Assembly (NCBI RefSeq): GCF_026151205.1
Contig: NC_087074.1
Coordinates: 808,001-872,000 of the forward strand
DNA length: 64,000 bases
Reading direction: 5' to 3'
Source of the DNA: Bolinopsis microptera
Lineage: Eukaryota; Ctenophora; Tentaculata; Lobata; Bolinopsidae
The first letter of the stretch is position 1. Every line of letters starts with the position of its first letter. Shown here one piece after another: positions 13,350 to 25,435 of this stretch. Position numbers and translations under genes: made by a program. The notes beneath the pieces are model-generated. The model did not search any database and had not been told where the DNA came from. It was given only the letters and a program-made list of their open reading frames with translations.

Positions 13350-14965
13350 ACCATTTTGTAAACGATGACCGAGCCCTTTTTAACCACGAAAATGTAACAT
13401 TAGTGGCTTTTTGTTAATATTGAGTCCCGTTTCCCTTGCTACTGTTTTAAATGTCTCAATTTGGATTGTCCAATAACCAGCATCTCTGGTACCTTAGCAA
13501 CCTAGTCGTCCACTTCTAGAGTGAACAACGGCAGCTGATCGCGAATTTATCGATCCGATTCATTCTTAAATCAGATGAGGTTTCTATCTATGAGAAATAA
13601 ACGTATTCGTTCCTAAAAACTAAGCAAATAATACATTAAACCATATTAACTTGCTACTTGTTAACTAACTTAGAGCACTTAAACATTATACAACAGATAT
13701 ACAATTGCAAGTCTCCTCCGCAAAGGTTCTGATCAGAATAAGATAACTGCACGGATAACACTCCGTGAAGTTAAACGATTATTATTAGCGATCTGAATTA
13801 TAAATTGTCAACCTCCCATATAATATATGTGAGTTTATTATATTTCATATTATCGGGATAAGCTTAACATAATTAATGAGAGAACGTATCAAGACAGAAA
13901 GGTTGGAGTTAATATCCACGTTGGATAATTTACTACATGTATTCAGCTACAATTGGTTTATTGGTTGTGATCCCTATTTTTATTAAGGTTGTGACGTTAG
14001 CAAATGTGTACATAATCGTGATTAGTTTTTGCTCGGAAATCGCGAAGGTTTAGTGACAAATTGGATCCCGATTGACAATTCTATGTAAATACCATTTAAA
14101 TGCCTCTCTGGGAATTTAGTGTCCCCTAAATTATATAGCTCCATTTTGTTCGATAAGCCAGCGAAAATTACTTGTAAATGTAAATGTTTCAACCATGCGA
14201 CAGAAATTTAGTTTCATAACGCAGCATTTCCGCGATATAAGATGACAGCTATACCATCCATGATCCATCGCCTAGAAGGCGTCGTAGGTATCCTAGAATC
14301 TAGTTGACAGGCGTCTATCTGTTGCTTTTTGAATAAATCCAGATGTCGGCTAGTGACTTTTCAAAAAACAAGCCTTGTTGTCAGCGACAGAAACTATTAT
14401 TATCATGGTTACTATGGTTACTATACTCTCAATGTTAAACGTACTTTTCACTCTATCTTTTTGGGTACGCCTTGTCTATTTTCGATAAAGGGAGATTTCT
14501 TTGATTTTCTTCAAAACGTAATCTAAATCATAAGCCAAAACTTTCCGTTTTCCAAATTATTGCAAATATTCCAGACTTACATTCGTGAGCATGAGTAGCT
14601 CTGAAGGCCAGTTCATAGCTTTAGTTGATAATCAGTATCGTGGGATTGTGGTTATATATGTCGCATAACACCTTTCTGACTTTAAGAAGGTGATACTAGA
14701 GAACTTTTAAAAGATCATGTCCAAAAATAACTTGCTAGTGTTTAAAACTACTTTCCTTGTGAGGAATACAGATAACCTTCAGTCTACTGCATCGGTTCAT
14801 TCGGTTGCTTGTTTCTGGAAAAGTCTATGCTGAGTTTTAAGGTTAGCCTTACTAGAATGGAAATTAGAAAGTCGCGCCGCTTTAAACAGTGAACGGAGCA
14901 AAGTTAGAATGTTTTCTGGCGTCACTAATTGGATCTGTTTATCACCATGTCATAAGTAGTCCGCA

Positions 14966-15230
14966 GACTGGTGCACGTACTGGTGTGCAGACTGGTGCAC
15001 GGACTGGTACACGGACTGGTGCACGGACTGGTGCACGGACTGGTGCACGGACTGGTGCACGGACTGGTGCACGGACTGGTGCACGGACTGGTGCACGGAC
15101 TGGTGCACGGACTGGTGCACGGACTGGTGCACGGACTGGTGCACGGACTGGTGCACGGACTGGTGCACGGACTGGTGCACGGACTGGTGCACGGACTGGT
15201 GCACGGACTGGTGCACAGACTGGTGCACGC
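14966..15230. repeat. 12-bp minisatellite, about 22 copies
   Basis: The unit is GGACTGGTGCAC with a few variant copies at both ends. Because 12 is a multiple of three and the unit lacks stops, five frames remain open (for example TGAR or HQSV repeats). I regard those as artefacts. Confidence 0.9.
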
Positions 15231-15249
15231 TTCTTGGATAGTGCCCAGT

Positions 15250-17150
15250 AAACAGACACCCAATATTTATCTTTGGGCGAAGTTGATTGTTTTATTTTAA
15301 TCATCTTTCTAATGGGATTTTAAAATGGTTCTAAATTTCCCTCGCCTTGCTCCGTTTTTGGTTTCATGTAGCCAGGTTCCGAGACACTTAGCTCGCTGTG
15401 AGACACTAAGCTCGGTGTGAGACATCAGATAGGGTGTGCCCTGTGTTACATCAGATAAAACTCATCCTTCTTTATACCCGTGATTATATTGGATCAGGAT
15501 TTTATTGCATCAGTATGTTTGCTAATGTCCACAATTATTCGCTTTGCAGGTACCGATTTGTCATTGGCACCCTCTCCTCCTGTGCGTTATTTCTGTCCAG
15601 TAGAGCTCCTGGAACTTATCAGTTTTTCTCCTCGTTACTAGGATACAAATTCTCTTTGTTCTGCACAAGTTACTGCAGATTGCAAAGCTTTGTTCTAGAT
15701 CATTGAAATGAAATAATAAAGTTATGGATGTATCGGGGGTACCCTTTCCAAAACATAACGCCGAAATCAAGGAGTGTGTTTTTGTGGAATGTCAAGAATT
15801 TCCTGGGTACACGTGCCTTTGAAGGCCCGCTTTTAATCCCCTTAAGCTTGTCGCGCACTATAGGCTTGGATGTCATTTCTCTTAATTCATTACCGCCCTT
15901 GTATCCCCTGCTTTAGTTGTACTCTTGTACGACCTTTTTCTGTTTTTAAGGGTTTTAGGTTCAGCAAGAAAATGAAATTGGTCATCACCCTTATCATCAG
16001 TGCTAATTGCAACCGTCACCAGTAAAAATAGTATTAGAGCTGATGACCAAATGTTCGGCGTAGCAGCCTCGCTCCGGTCAGACTGCTGCAGAGAGCTGGC
16101 GTGAGGGTGATCTGGGATCTGGGGCGTGTGAGTTGTGTTCCCCCGCTAGTTTCGTGTTGCTTCTGTCTTAGTGTCCCGACTCTGTGGTCGGTGGCTGCAC
16201 CAGACAAGCAAGTTAGCAGGCAACGTGATCCCCCTGCGTTCCTGTAGTATCTGATTACCCTCTCACTTCTTATCTAGACATTACTCAGTTTGCATACTTC
16301 TATTTTTGTCTTTTGTTTTGCGTTCAAATGCTCAAACAATAATTTTCTTACAACAGAGCAATGATCCTTCGATTCCCGGAGTATAATTCCGGAACCGTTT
16401 GGCCCGGAACTAGATTACAAGGTAAAAGTCTACTCGGAGTGTCGTGCGGGTCTCGCGGGACCCGTGGAATGTGGCAGCTGGAGTGTACCCCTCCCCCCTG
16501 CGAGTGTCAAGCTCACCAGATATTCAACAATTAATTACATTTATGCAGACTCCCAGAGCTCCCTGGAATCTCATTATGTATAGCCCCGGAGCATGTAGCG
16601 ACCCTGACCGCAGAGTAAACAAACAACTCTCAGTAGTCAGCCCCTTTCTCCCCATCTTGCCACCAGCGGTCTCCTTTGTTTTTACTCTAGACGTTATGGG
16701 GTCATGCCCACGCGTCAATTTGTGGTGGTGTGACGCTGAACCTGATATCTGGGTATTACAGGCCGGGTAATACGATTCCAGTGGTGGGTGGAGTGTGGGC
16801 CTCTAATCCAATTGTCTTACATCATGCTGCCCGTCCTTGATCCCATTTCTACATTGTCTTGCATTGCACTCACTTCCCTGGCTTCCTTTCTGGCGCCTGA
16901 TCTGCAGCTGGAAACAGCTAGGAATTGTTATATTTTCCTGTATTTCACATCTTGTTTGGGGTGGAATATTTGTTATTCTGTTTATAGCCGTTAATGTTTC
17001 GGAGGATCTTTAGTGATTGTCCTAGAACCTTCTCGCGCAAGTAGCGGATTATTATTATTATGTGATTGTTGAATTTTTGTAGTACCCGATGTTAATTTAT
17101 TCATTTCGAATAGACTTCAATTCATTATCACAGTCTTATTTTAGTGTTGA
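15250..17150. other. Gene-free DNA upstream of the lectin gene
   Basis: No exon recognised. The 16.0-16.9 kb part is somewhat richer in GC than its surroundings, with several short open frames that look random. It presumably includes the promoter and any 5' untranslated exon of the gene starting at 17157, but I see no decisive core promoter motif. Confidence 0.4.
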
Positions 17151-17156
17151 TCAAGT

Positions 17157-20100
17157 ATGTTATATCGACTAACCATCCTCACCATCGCTATTGGTAAGTT
17201 TCCGCCGTGGTCATTCTGTTTTTACCCGATTACTACAATATTTCTTACCTTTTCTGACCCACAAAATTATAACTTTAAACTCATTAAACTTTCTTAGTGC
17301 TGTTCTTTGTTTGACACATATCCCTCCACAGGCTTTGTCGCCGCTGCAACGGAGCCAAGTGATGTCACGTCACAGGAGTACCACCCGTTTGATCCCGAAG
17401 TGATCACCCAACTTGTTGGATCTGGGGATAAAGGTATCAGAATTTCATTCTACGACGGTGCCGGAGGAGATGGTTATCTGGGTCAGATCACGTGGAGGAA
17501 CCCTATCATGCCTCAGCTTGGAGTTTATCTTCAGTTTATGACCGGAAAAGGAACCAAAAAATGGGTTCCAGCAAGTAAGTCTCTTGATTTAATATTTATC
17601 GAAACGAAACACAGTATTTACTACCCCGCTCATATGCGACAAAAATATTACATAAAATATAGCTAAATAATGTACACAATCGATGCATTCTTTATTCAAT
17701 GGTTGATACAGAATATAATTTTACATTATAGTTCATCAATCTGATCGCGTATTATTGTTCAGGTGACGCAGATGTTATTCCTCCCAAAGGAGAAGTGGTT
17801 GTAAGTTTAGTGTCTGAGAGCGATAAACTTCACGTTCATTACCGAGATAGTAGTGGTGCCACCCAGCAAGCTGAAATTCCTTACAAGGGGTCCATGCAAA
17901 GAATGAATGATGCCTCCTACATCAAGATTGATAAATTCGAGGGTATCATCTGTGAAGTGATGAACTTAGAAGATACTTGCCGTGAGGCAACAACAGCTCC
18001 TGCTACTACCCATCAACCAACCACCACACCCCAACCTACCACTACTCCAGAGCGAACAACTACCCCAGAGCGAACAACTACCCCAGAGCCAACAACTACT
18101 CCAGAGCCAACAACTACCCCAGAGCGAACAACTACCCCAGAGCCAACAACTACCCCAGAGCGAACTACTGCTCCAGAGCCCACCACTACTTATAAACCCA
18201 CCTATAATACAGATCATGATTCTTCAGGACACGTTAGAGAACAAAGTTCACAAACTTATGCATCTTATGCATCTGATTCTCAAGGATCAGTTTCACCTTC
18301 TCAAGGATCATCTTCCCAGGAATCAGAATCGCCATCTCAGGGAACAGATTCACAATCTGAAGGATCAGGATCACCTTCTCAGGAATCAGAATCACCATCT
18401 CAGGGAACAGATTCACAATCTGAAGGATCAGGATCACCTTCTCAGGGATCAAAATCACCTTCCCAGGAATCAGAATCACCATCTCAGGGAACAGATTCAC
18501 AATCTGAAGGATCAGGATCACCTTCTCAGGAATCAGAATCACCATCTGAGGGATCAGTTTCACCATCTGAAGGACCAGTTTCAGAATCTGAAGGATCAGG
18601 ATCACCTTCTCCAGGATCAGAATCACCTTCCCAGGAATCAGAATCACCATCTCAGGGAACAGATTCACAATCTGAAGGATCAGGATCACCTTCTCAGGAA
18701 TCAGGATCACCTTCTCAGGAATCAGAATCACCATCTCAGGGAACAGATTCACAATCTGAAGGATCAGGATCACCTTCTCAGGGATCAGGATCACCTTCCC
18801 AGGAATCAGAATCGCCATCTCAGGGAACAGATTCACAATCTGAAGGATCAGGATCACCTTCTCAGGAATCAGAATCACCATCTCAGGGATCAGTTTCACC
18901 ATCTGAAGGACCAGTTTCACAATCTGAGGGATCAGGATCACCTTCTCAGGGATCAGGATCACCTTCCCAGGAATCAGAATCGCCATCTCAGGGAACAGAT
19001 TCACAATCTGAAGGATCAGGATCGCCTTCTCAGGAATCAGAATCACCATCTGAGGGATCAGTTTCACCATCTGAAGGACCAGTTTCAGAATCTGAAGCAT
19101 CAGGATCACCTTCTCCAGGATCAGAATCACCTTCCCAGGAATCACAATCACCATCTCAGGGAACAGATTCACAATCTGAAGGATCAGGATCACCTTCTCA
19201 GGAATCAGGATCACCTTCTCAGGAATCAGAATCACCATCTCAGGGAACAGATTCACAATCTGAAGGATCAGGATCACCTTCTCAGGGATCAGGATCACCT
19301 TCTCAGGGATCAGGATCACCTTCCCAGGAATCAGAATCGCCATCTCAGGGAACAGATTCACAATCTGAAGGATCAGGATCACCTTCTCAGGAATCAGAAT
19401 CACCATCTGAGGGATCAGTTTCACCATCTGAAGGACCAGTTTCAGAATCTGAAGCATCAGGATCACCTTCTCCAGGATCAGAATCACCTTCCCAGGAATC
19501 AGAATCACCATCTCAGGGAACAGATTCACAATCTGAAGGATCAGGATCACCTTCTCAGGAATCAGAATCACCATCTGAGGGATCAGTTTCACCATCTGAA
19601 GGACCAGTTTCAGAATCTGAAGCATCAGGATCACCTTCTCCAGGATCAGAATCACCTTCCCAGGAATCAGAATCGCCATCTCAGGGATCAGATTCACAAT
19701 CTGAAGGATCAGTTTCACCATCTGAAGAGCAAAACCAGTCATCGAGTACGACGACCAGTCAAAGAAGAGAAGAAAGTTCATCGGAGGGGTCCTCAGAGTC
19801 CGCAACTACAGGGTATGTTACCGAATCAGACGAGACATCGTCCGGATACTATCCGCCTACGACCACTGAAAAATACGGCAGGTGCGCCTCAGTTGTCAAG
19901 TCCCAAATTAAAAACAAAAAACTGATTTTAATCAAATTACTTGATTTAGATTCCCTTAAATTTAAACATTTTAAGTTGCCCCCCCCCCCCCCCCACCGCT
20001 AGTTTAAAAATATTAAAACCTTTTCTAACAGGGAACCAACAGAGAGGACACACTCAGGATCTATGCCAAGTGATAGTCCAACCATGGATTCCGGAGACTC

Positions 20101-22353
20101 CAACGATTCCAATGCCATCAGTAATTACACATTTCTTATTCAAGTGAACTTAACATTTAATTGTGACACAACAACGTGGCACTTGCAGATCAGCAGATTC
20201 CGATAATACATAGTTTTCACCCGGCGTGTTCGAATTTTTTACATTTTTTGCAGTCTGACAAATGATCCTTTTAAAATTCAATTCTGCCAGTTTGCCGCAC
20301 CGTTTGTCTGTTATAACATGTTAATTTCCAACAGGAGAAGACTGCAGTGAGAGCGGTGTTGGTATGTACTATAACCCTACAACAAATAAAGCAGGAATGT
20401 GCAACAATTACGAAGAAATCCCATTCCAGGTACGTGAATTAGCGAAAGTTTAGAGGTCTCGTTGCAGAATCTAACAATACTGTATCAGTTGCACTTATTA
20501 CGCCGTCTAGGGCGGGCTAAAACTTAAGAAACGTTTTAGCCTGCTCTTTTTAACTTAATAAGCTGAAGAAATTCCTAAAATAGCTATGTGAATAGATATT
20601 ATGGAGGAATAGGTTCGAATTGTTCATTCTTGTGTGAGGCGTGAGCCTGAAAATCTAAAACAATAATCGTTCGTTTTCTGTTTAAAGGCAGCCCTTCCCT
20701 CTCACTTCATTAAAAGCGGTTCTTTCTGAATGAATCAGGAACAATTAATAATAATTTCAATCGTCTTTTTATTTTCAGGCTAATAACGACGAATTAAGTA
20801 ACTCAATCGAAGATTTAGAAGATCAATCAGAACAACAAAGGATACAGATGCAGTCAATTGTGCAGAGTCATGATGACTTAAGAATGGAGAACTACCAGCT
20901 AAAAGAAGCGGTTTGTTTTTGCTTTCTACTTTTTTGTGAAACACAAGCTTAGTTGAGACACAATATATCTTTTGCTTTTGGGTTTTTATTATTGTAACCC
21001 ACACAGTTCATAGAGTCAACCTTTTGTCGATGTGCCTGTTCACAAAGCAATATTTCAGATGAATGACGTGGAAGGATCCTTAGTAGTAATGGAAGAGAAA
21101 TATGAAGATCTGTCCGAACAGATGCGAAATGTATTGAGATCTATTGAGAAGCTGATGTCCAAGACTGATGATGATGATGATGAAGAAGATAGTGAGGGTG
21201 AGGAGAGACGATGTGAAGGATTTTCCAGCTACGAATCTTGCTACGGTGAGTTAATTAAAGTGACACGTGATGCCCATATAAGGAGAGGGAACGGCATTTT
21301 TGTCCCTTCGTTGTTTAGAAACATATTAGATATGAGACTGTGTTAGTTTTACGATTTGTGTAAGGATGATTACAACAGTCCAAGACCTTAATGCTATTAG
21401 GGTATTAATTTTAAAATATGAAAATGTACAACTCACATCGGATATCTGACTCACCACGGTAAGTGGTTCAGATAATCTGATTATTTCTCGTCGGTAGTCA
21501 ACTAACATTACTCCACCATTCCAGAATTAACTCCGGATAAGTTGACCTACAATCAGGCTAGAGCTTACTGTAAACGTGAGGGAGGAATGCTGGCTACCTG
21601 GTCTAGTGATAGAGTGAGTTCTATTTTTAGAATATAATTCAACTTAACTATCTCATTATGGGTTCTAAATTTTTAATTTGATCAATGACCTCGATTTGGA
21701 TGACAGGTTCATCTATCAATATCATCGCATCATGCCATTATGATGCGATGATTTTATAGAACGTTTATGATTTCGTTCTCGTTTTTATTAATGATTATCT
21801 CTCAGAGCGTCCACCGTCAACTTTTGGACCACGCAATGGAACAAGATATTTCTGCCAGCGAATATATCTGGATTGGAGCTTCTTACGATGGCAAAACAGG
21901 TAAGATAGTGTAGATTTTTAAATTTTTATTACTGCTCAACCAGTGAAAGGTATCAAAGTGGGAGAGGGAATGTAAATTGTTCTACATTCAATTAAATCAG
22001 AGTGAATTCAAGCGCCCTTAATCATTTCGTACGGGATTTTTTCATTCTCGCCTGACGGTACCGATACTGTAACTGATACTCTGTCTGCAGCCTGTAAAAC
22101 TAAACTCGTGATCAAAATAGACACTAATCGCATTTGTGGCAACTGTAAATAGCGCACATTATTTACATACTTTACATCCTGATCTCTCTTAGAACAATCG
22201 TTGTGGGCGGACGGACGTGAAGTTGATATCAAGATCACTCGTTTCACCAAGCAGACGAGCTGTGGTGCTATCTTCAAGCGTTACATCGCTGGATTCAAAT
22301 GCGGCAACGAGTACAGAGCCTGGTGTCAGTTCCTCAACGCTACCGAGATGTAG
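17157..22353 (+). CDS. Secreted mucin-like repeat protein with coiled coil and C-type lectin domain
   Basis: Ten exons join in frame to 1081 residues: 17157-17193, 17332-17574, 17763-19881, 20032-20120, 20335-20429, 20779-20910, 21059-21245, 21525-21613, 21806-21899, 22193-22353. All have GT/AG ends. Residues 1-18 (MLYRLTILTIAIGFVAAA) form a signal peptide. An unrecognised domain of about 130 residues follows, then TTTPEP/TTTPER repeats (about 172-235) and roughly 69 Ser-rich 7-residue repeats (about 266-751). Exons 6-7 give a coiled coil and an Asp/Glu run. A C-type lectin-like domain (about 957-1078) has CEGFSSYESCY, ARAYCKREGG, WIGAS and spaced cysteines. The calcium-binding EPN and WND motifs are not visible, so sugar binding is doubtful. 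The product is probably extracellular, oligomeric and heavily O-glycosylated or phosphorylated: mucus, matrix or cell-coat function is inference. Exon 1 and the repeat copy number are the least certain parts. Confidence 0.85.
18000..19740 (+). repeat. Coding minisatellites in the lectin gene (TTTPEx and 21-bp Ser repeats)
   Basis: 18030-18190 repeats 18 bp encoding TTTPER/TTTPEP. From about 18280 to 19735 a 21-bp unit encodes 7 residues, for example GSGSPSQ, ESESPSQ, GTDSQSE, GSVSPSE and GPVSESE. Units are arranged in larger nearly identical blocks (for example SPSQGTDSQSEGSGSPSQ), showing recent block duplication. The alternative frames on both strands are also open across the array and encode no plausible protein. 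Confidence 0.9.
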
Positions 22354-23283
22354 GAAGATGTAGGAGGACAGATATTTTAGGATTTAAAATAGTCATTAGA
22401 CAATTCCATGACGAAACATTCCATAGATCCAGTCTACACACATTCCATAGATCCAGTCTACTAAAATACTGAAATAGAAACCGAGGATTGATAGAAAAGA
22501 CTCGAGTTGATATCTCCTCGCGGTGCAGGCCGTATGCATGTTAAGAAGGACGTGTCGAGAATTATGTAAAAATTAAATTATAATATAATGAGAAATGAAA
22601 CCAAATGAGACCTAGTAAACGTGATCAAAACTGTCTTTGACTATACTGATCAGCCTATTCAGCACATTGAATAGCAAAACCGAACTCGCTAAAGCATTGT
22701 GGCTAACTAAACATTTATATTTGTTAAAGGGCAAAAAATTAAATGTAGCCAAGAAATGATGTTCCTGATATGTATGGAAGAGTGACCATTAGTAAAATTC
22801 TAGGGTTTTTGGATTTAGGCGATTTAAACATTTTATAAATTTTATAAAGTTTTCTTATTACTTTTTATGACTTTCATGTGTAATTTGATCATTATTTTTA
22901 TTTTGTTACATATTGCAGGCATCATCTCTACTTATATGACTATGTAAAACATCATTTTTTAATGCTTTTATAGGGGGTTTTTGTCGTAGTTATCTAGAAC
23001 GCCAGTCATGCTAGAACGCTAGTCGCTAGGTTGACATTAGGTTAAATTATTTTCGAGTGTATGAGAGATGCGGTCTTGATTCTTGATGTTCATTGTGCGT
23101 TACTGTCGTGGCATAAATTATAATATGTATGTACGGATGACTCGTATGCTCTGCTGTTTTATAATTTTAGTACATAATTCAGTTCAAGCACTATTTATCT
23201 CTTTATGATATAACCAAACTTCAGGAATTTATTTGCTTATTTTCTATTATCACTGTGATCGCGTGCACGAGAGAGGCTTGCAA

Positions 23284-23360
23284 GGTTAACGGGTGATACT
23301 CGTAAAAAATTTGTTCCAAATATTCCAAGACCGTCGACGAGTCCAACACGGCGCGCGGTT
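23284..23360 (+). repeat. Dispersed repeat, copy 1 (copy 2 at 24256-24345)
   Basis: Both copies share TTAACGGGTGATACTCGTAAAA, TTTGTTCCA and a segment with GTCGACGAGTCCAAC followed by GCGCGCG. The inverse segments ACTCGT and ACGAGT could pair, hinting at a structured RNA or a short element end. Confidence 0.6.
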
Positions 23361-24149
23361 ATGTTTATGAACAAGGAACTGAAACTACTAGGTTCCGTAC
23401 AGACTCAACTCTGCACCCATGTCGATATGTTCATTATATGGAAGCCTCTTGATTTATAAATCATAATAGCCTGGGGTCCCCGGGTAAAGCAAACTTGAAT
23501 TGTAAATGTCAACTGCAAAATTATACATTATAAAGTGGTCCGGACCTATCAATCATGTCCAAGACGCAAACACAAAACAAATCATAAGACAGGAATCCGC
23601 AAATTGTTAAAGTTACCAACTTTTATTCGGCGCAAAATAAAACTTTTCTGGATAGCTCAAAATCTATGTTTTCCCAAATTGTGCTACTGGAGAGCTAACT
23701 TTAAAATCAAAATTTATACAACTAGACGAACGTTTTGCAGAAAACCGGTAGTCTATGTCTTTTAATTTTACTTTCGGAGATAGACCCTAGCCGGTCGGTA
23801 CGGTTAATTTTTCATTCCTGGGTTGTGGGTGCAAGCTGAAGCGGAGCAGAATTCTTAAATCCAAACTTACGACTTTCACTTTATGTTTGGTCCGATTTCA
23901 CGACTTTGGGAAACTAAAAGGAGCCGCGTCATTCTCCGTTAAAAGCTATAAATTATTGTGTTTGGTTCATGTTATGTTTGAGTCATAATACAAAATCTAA
24001 AAGCTAATTTGACAAGAATTGGGCTGATCACGTCACTTAAAATTAACGTCACTTAAAGCTCAGTTAAGCGTCTGTAGAGTAAAAAGGCATGCGATCCTTA
24101 TAGTTATACGAAAGATTTTTGTGTTTGGCTTGTACTCTCCCTAATTTAG

Positions 24150-24770
24150 GTTTGTCACACGTTTGCTCTATCCAAAGCCCTTGCACTTGCAATAGTGCGC
24201 GCCCACCTCACGCCTTGACTTGTGAAACATGAAACAAGCGCGCCCGCAGCGGCGCGAAAGTTAACGGGTGATACTCGTAAAATATTTGTTCCATATATTA
24301 GGACCGTCTAGTCGACGAGTCCAACTCAGCGCGCGTCCTGGTAGGTTTGAGGTTGTAAACCTGCAACGCAAAAAGCACATGGTTAGGTGAAGTCACACGT
24401 TGTAGACCTGTCGCGCACGTGTGCGCAGCTGTATCTGATATCGTGGCTTTCGCCACAATACTAGTAAAACTATTGTAGCGCGATGCGTTACTGGCAACCG
24501 GGCCGCGCCGCGCATCCAATAATGCTTCTCCTTAGATCGGCGAGATGCCCTACTGGGCCTCGCCGAGCTGCACGAAGAATTGACCTCGTCAATTAAGTGA
24601 AGCGATAATGGGGGTCACGACGATACATATGTAGGTAATAGGTATATATTGTATCACGTGGTGACCCCCACTGTCGCTTCACTATAGTAGAGTTTCGACG
24701 ATACAGGGGGAGCCGCGCACTCGTGCGCGGCGGGTCATACAACGTATAACAAGGTATATAGATGATAGTA
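24150..24770. repeat. GC-rich composite repeat, shared in reverse with 54.05-54.99 kb
   Basis: Blocks match the 54 kb region in inverse orientation. They include the TAGAGTTTCGACGATACAGG/CCGCGCACTCGTGCGCGGC block (24680-24740), the TCGGCGAGATGCCC/GGGCCTCGCCGA hairpin (24537-24570), CGCGCCCGCAGCGGCGCGAAAG (24239-24260), and the CTATCCAAAGCCCTTGCACTTGC block (24168-24190). Block order differs, so the two loci are rearranged relatives. At 24595-24685 the segment AGTGAAGCGATAATGGGGGT and its inverse form a hairpin. Confidence 0.75.
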
Positions 24771-25435
24771 CTTTGTTATCAATACTTTGTCATAAAGTAC
24801 TTCGTCATCAGTTATGCGTTAAGATATAATTAAAGTAGACTTCAGCTTCTGTCGATAAATTACAATGCGCGCAATTTGGGGAGTGAGCTTTCGCGGAGAA
24901 TATTTAAACTGCCCCTTATGTAATAAATAATTTGATGTTGCTTGTATTGGTTGTAGCCCCCAAAAATCGAATTTTCAAATTTTGGTGACGGTAATTCTCG
25001 AACAAGTATTACTACAGTATGCCATTTGCAAAGCAACAACTCTCAAATATGAAAGACAGTTATCGGTGGCCGTTGGAATAAGACCCAACGTATGGGTATT
25101 GACTTTTGCCCCCGGCCTGCACAATTTTTCGGATGAGTTAAAACAAATTCCGCCTTTAAAATCAATGAGTCAACTAAAGTGTAAATAAAGAGTTTTATTT
25201 TCTACCCTGGGTTTTAAAACTTTATACCGTTTTTATTTACTAATTTATTGACAGAAGTTTACTTTTAGGTGTCTAATCTTATAGCAAGACAATTACCATT
25301 GCCGAATCTATTTGTGTATATTGTTTATTTATTTCTTTTATGTGCATATTATTTAGTAGTTTTAAAAAAACCTTTAACGAAATATCAGAATTTCTTTTTC
25401 AAATTAATACAATATAAACATAATATGCATTCTCA

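Larger units (their letters stand above)
10856..14960. other. Gene-free DNA with small repeats
   Basis: No supported host gene. It contains a possible LINE remnant at 11362-11550, a short duplication of ATTGGCTGGTAATTGTCTGT near 12548, and foldback copies at 13231-13349. An open frame near 12263-12529 has a TDHLPSL stretch reminiscent of a LINE endonuclease end, but this is too weak to call. Confidence 0.45.
22354..25420. other. Gene-free DNA with dispersed repeats
   Basis: The first several hundred bases should include the lectin 3' untranslated region. The rest holds two direct copies of a short repeat (23284-23360 and 24256-24345) and a GC-rich composite repeat at 24150-24770. No host exon was recognised. 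Confidence 0.5.

Noticed and set aside
14889-15304. Long TGAR, HQSV, LVHG and RAPV repeat frames
   Set aside because: All come from the 12-bp minisatellite and have no start, splice or flanking domain support.
17982-19925. 647-residue + frame and 523-residue - frame over the lectin repeat exon
   Set aside because: They are shadows: a 21-bp unit without stops keeps other frames open. Only the Ser-rich frame joins conserved exons on both sides.
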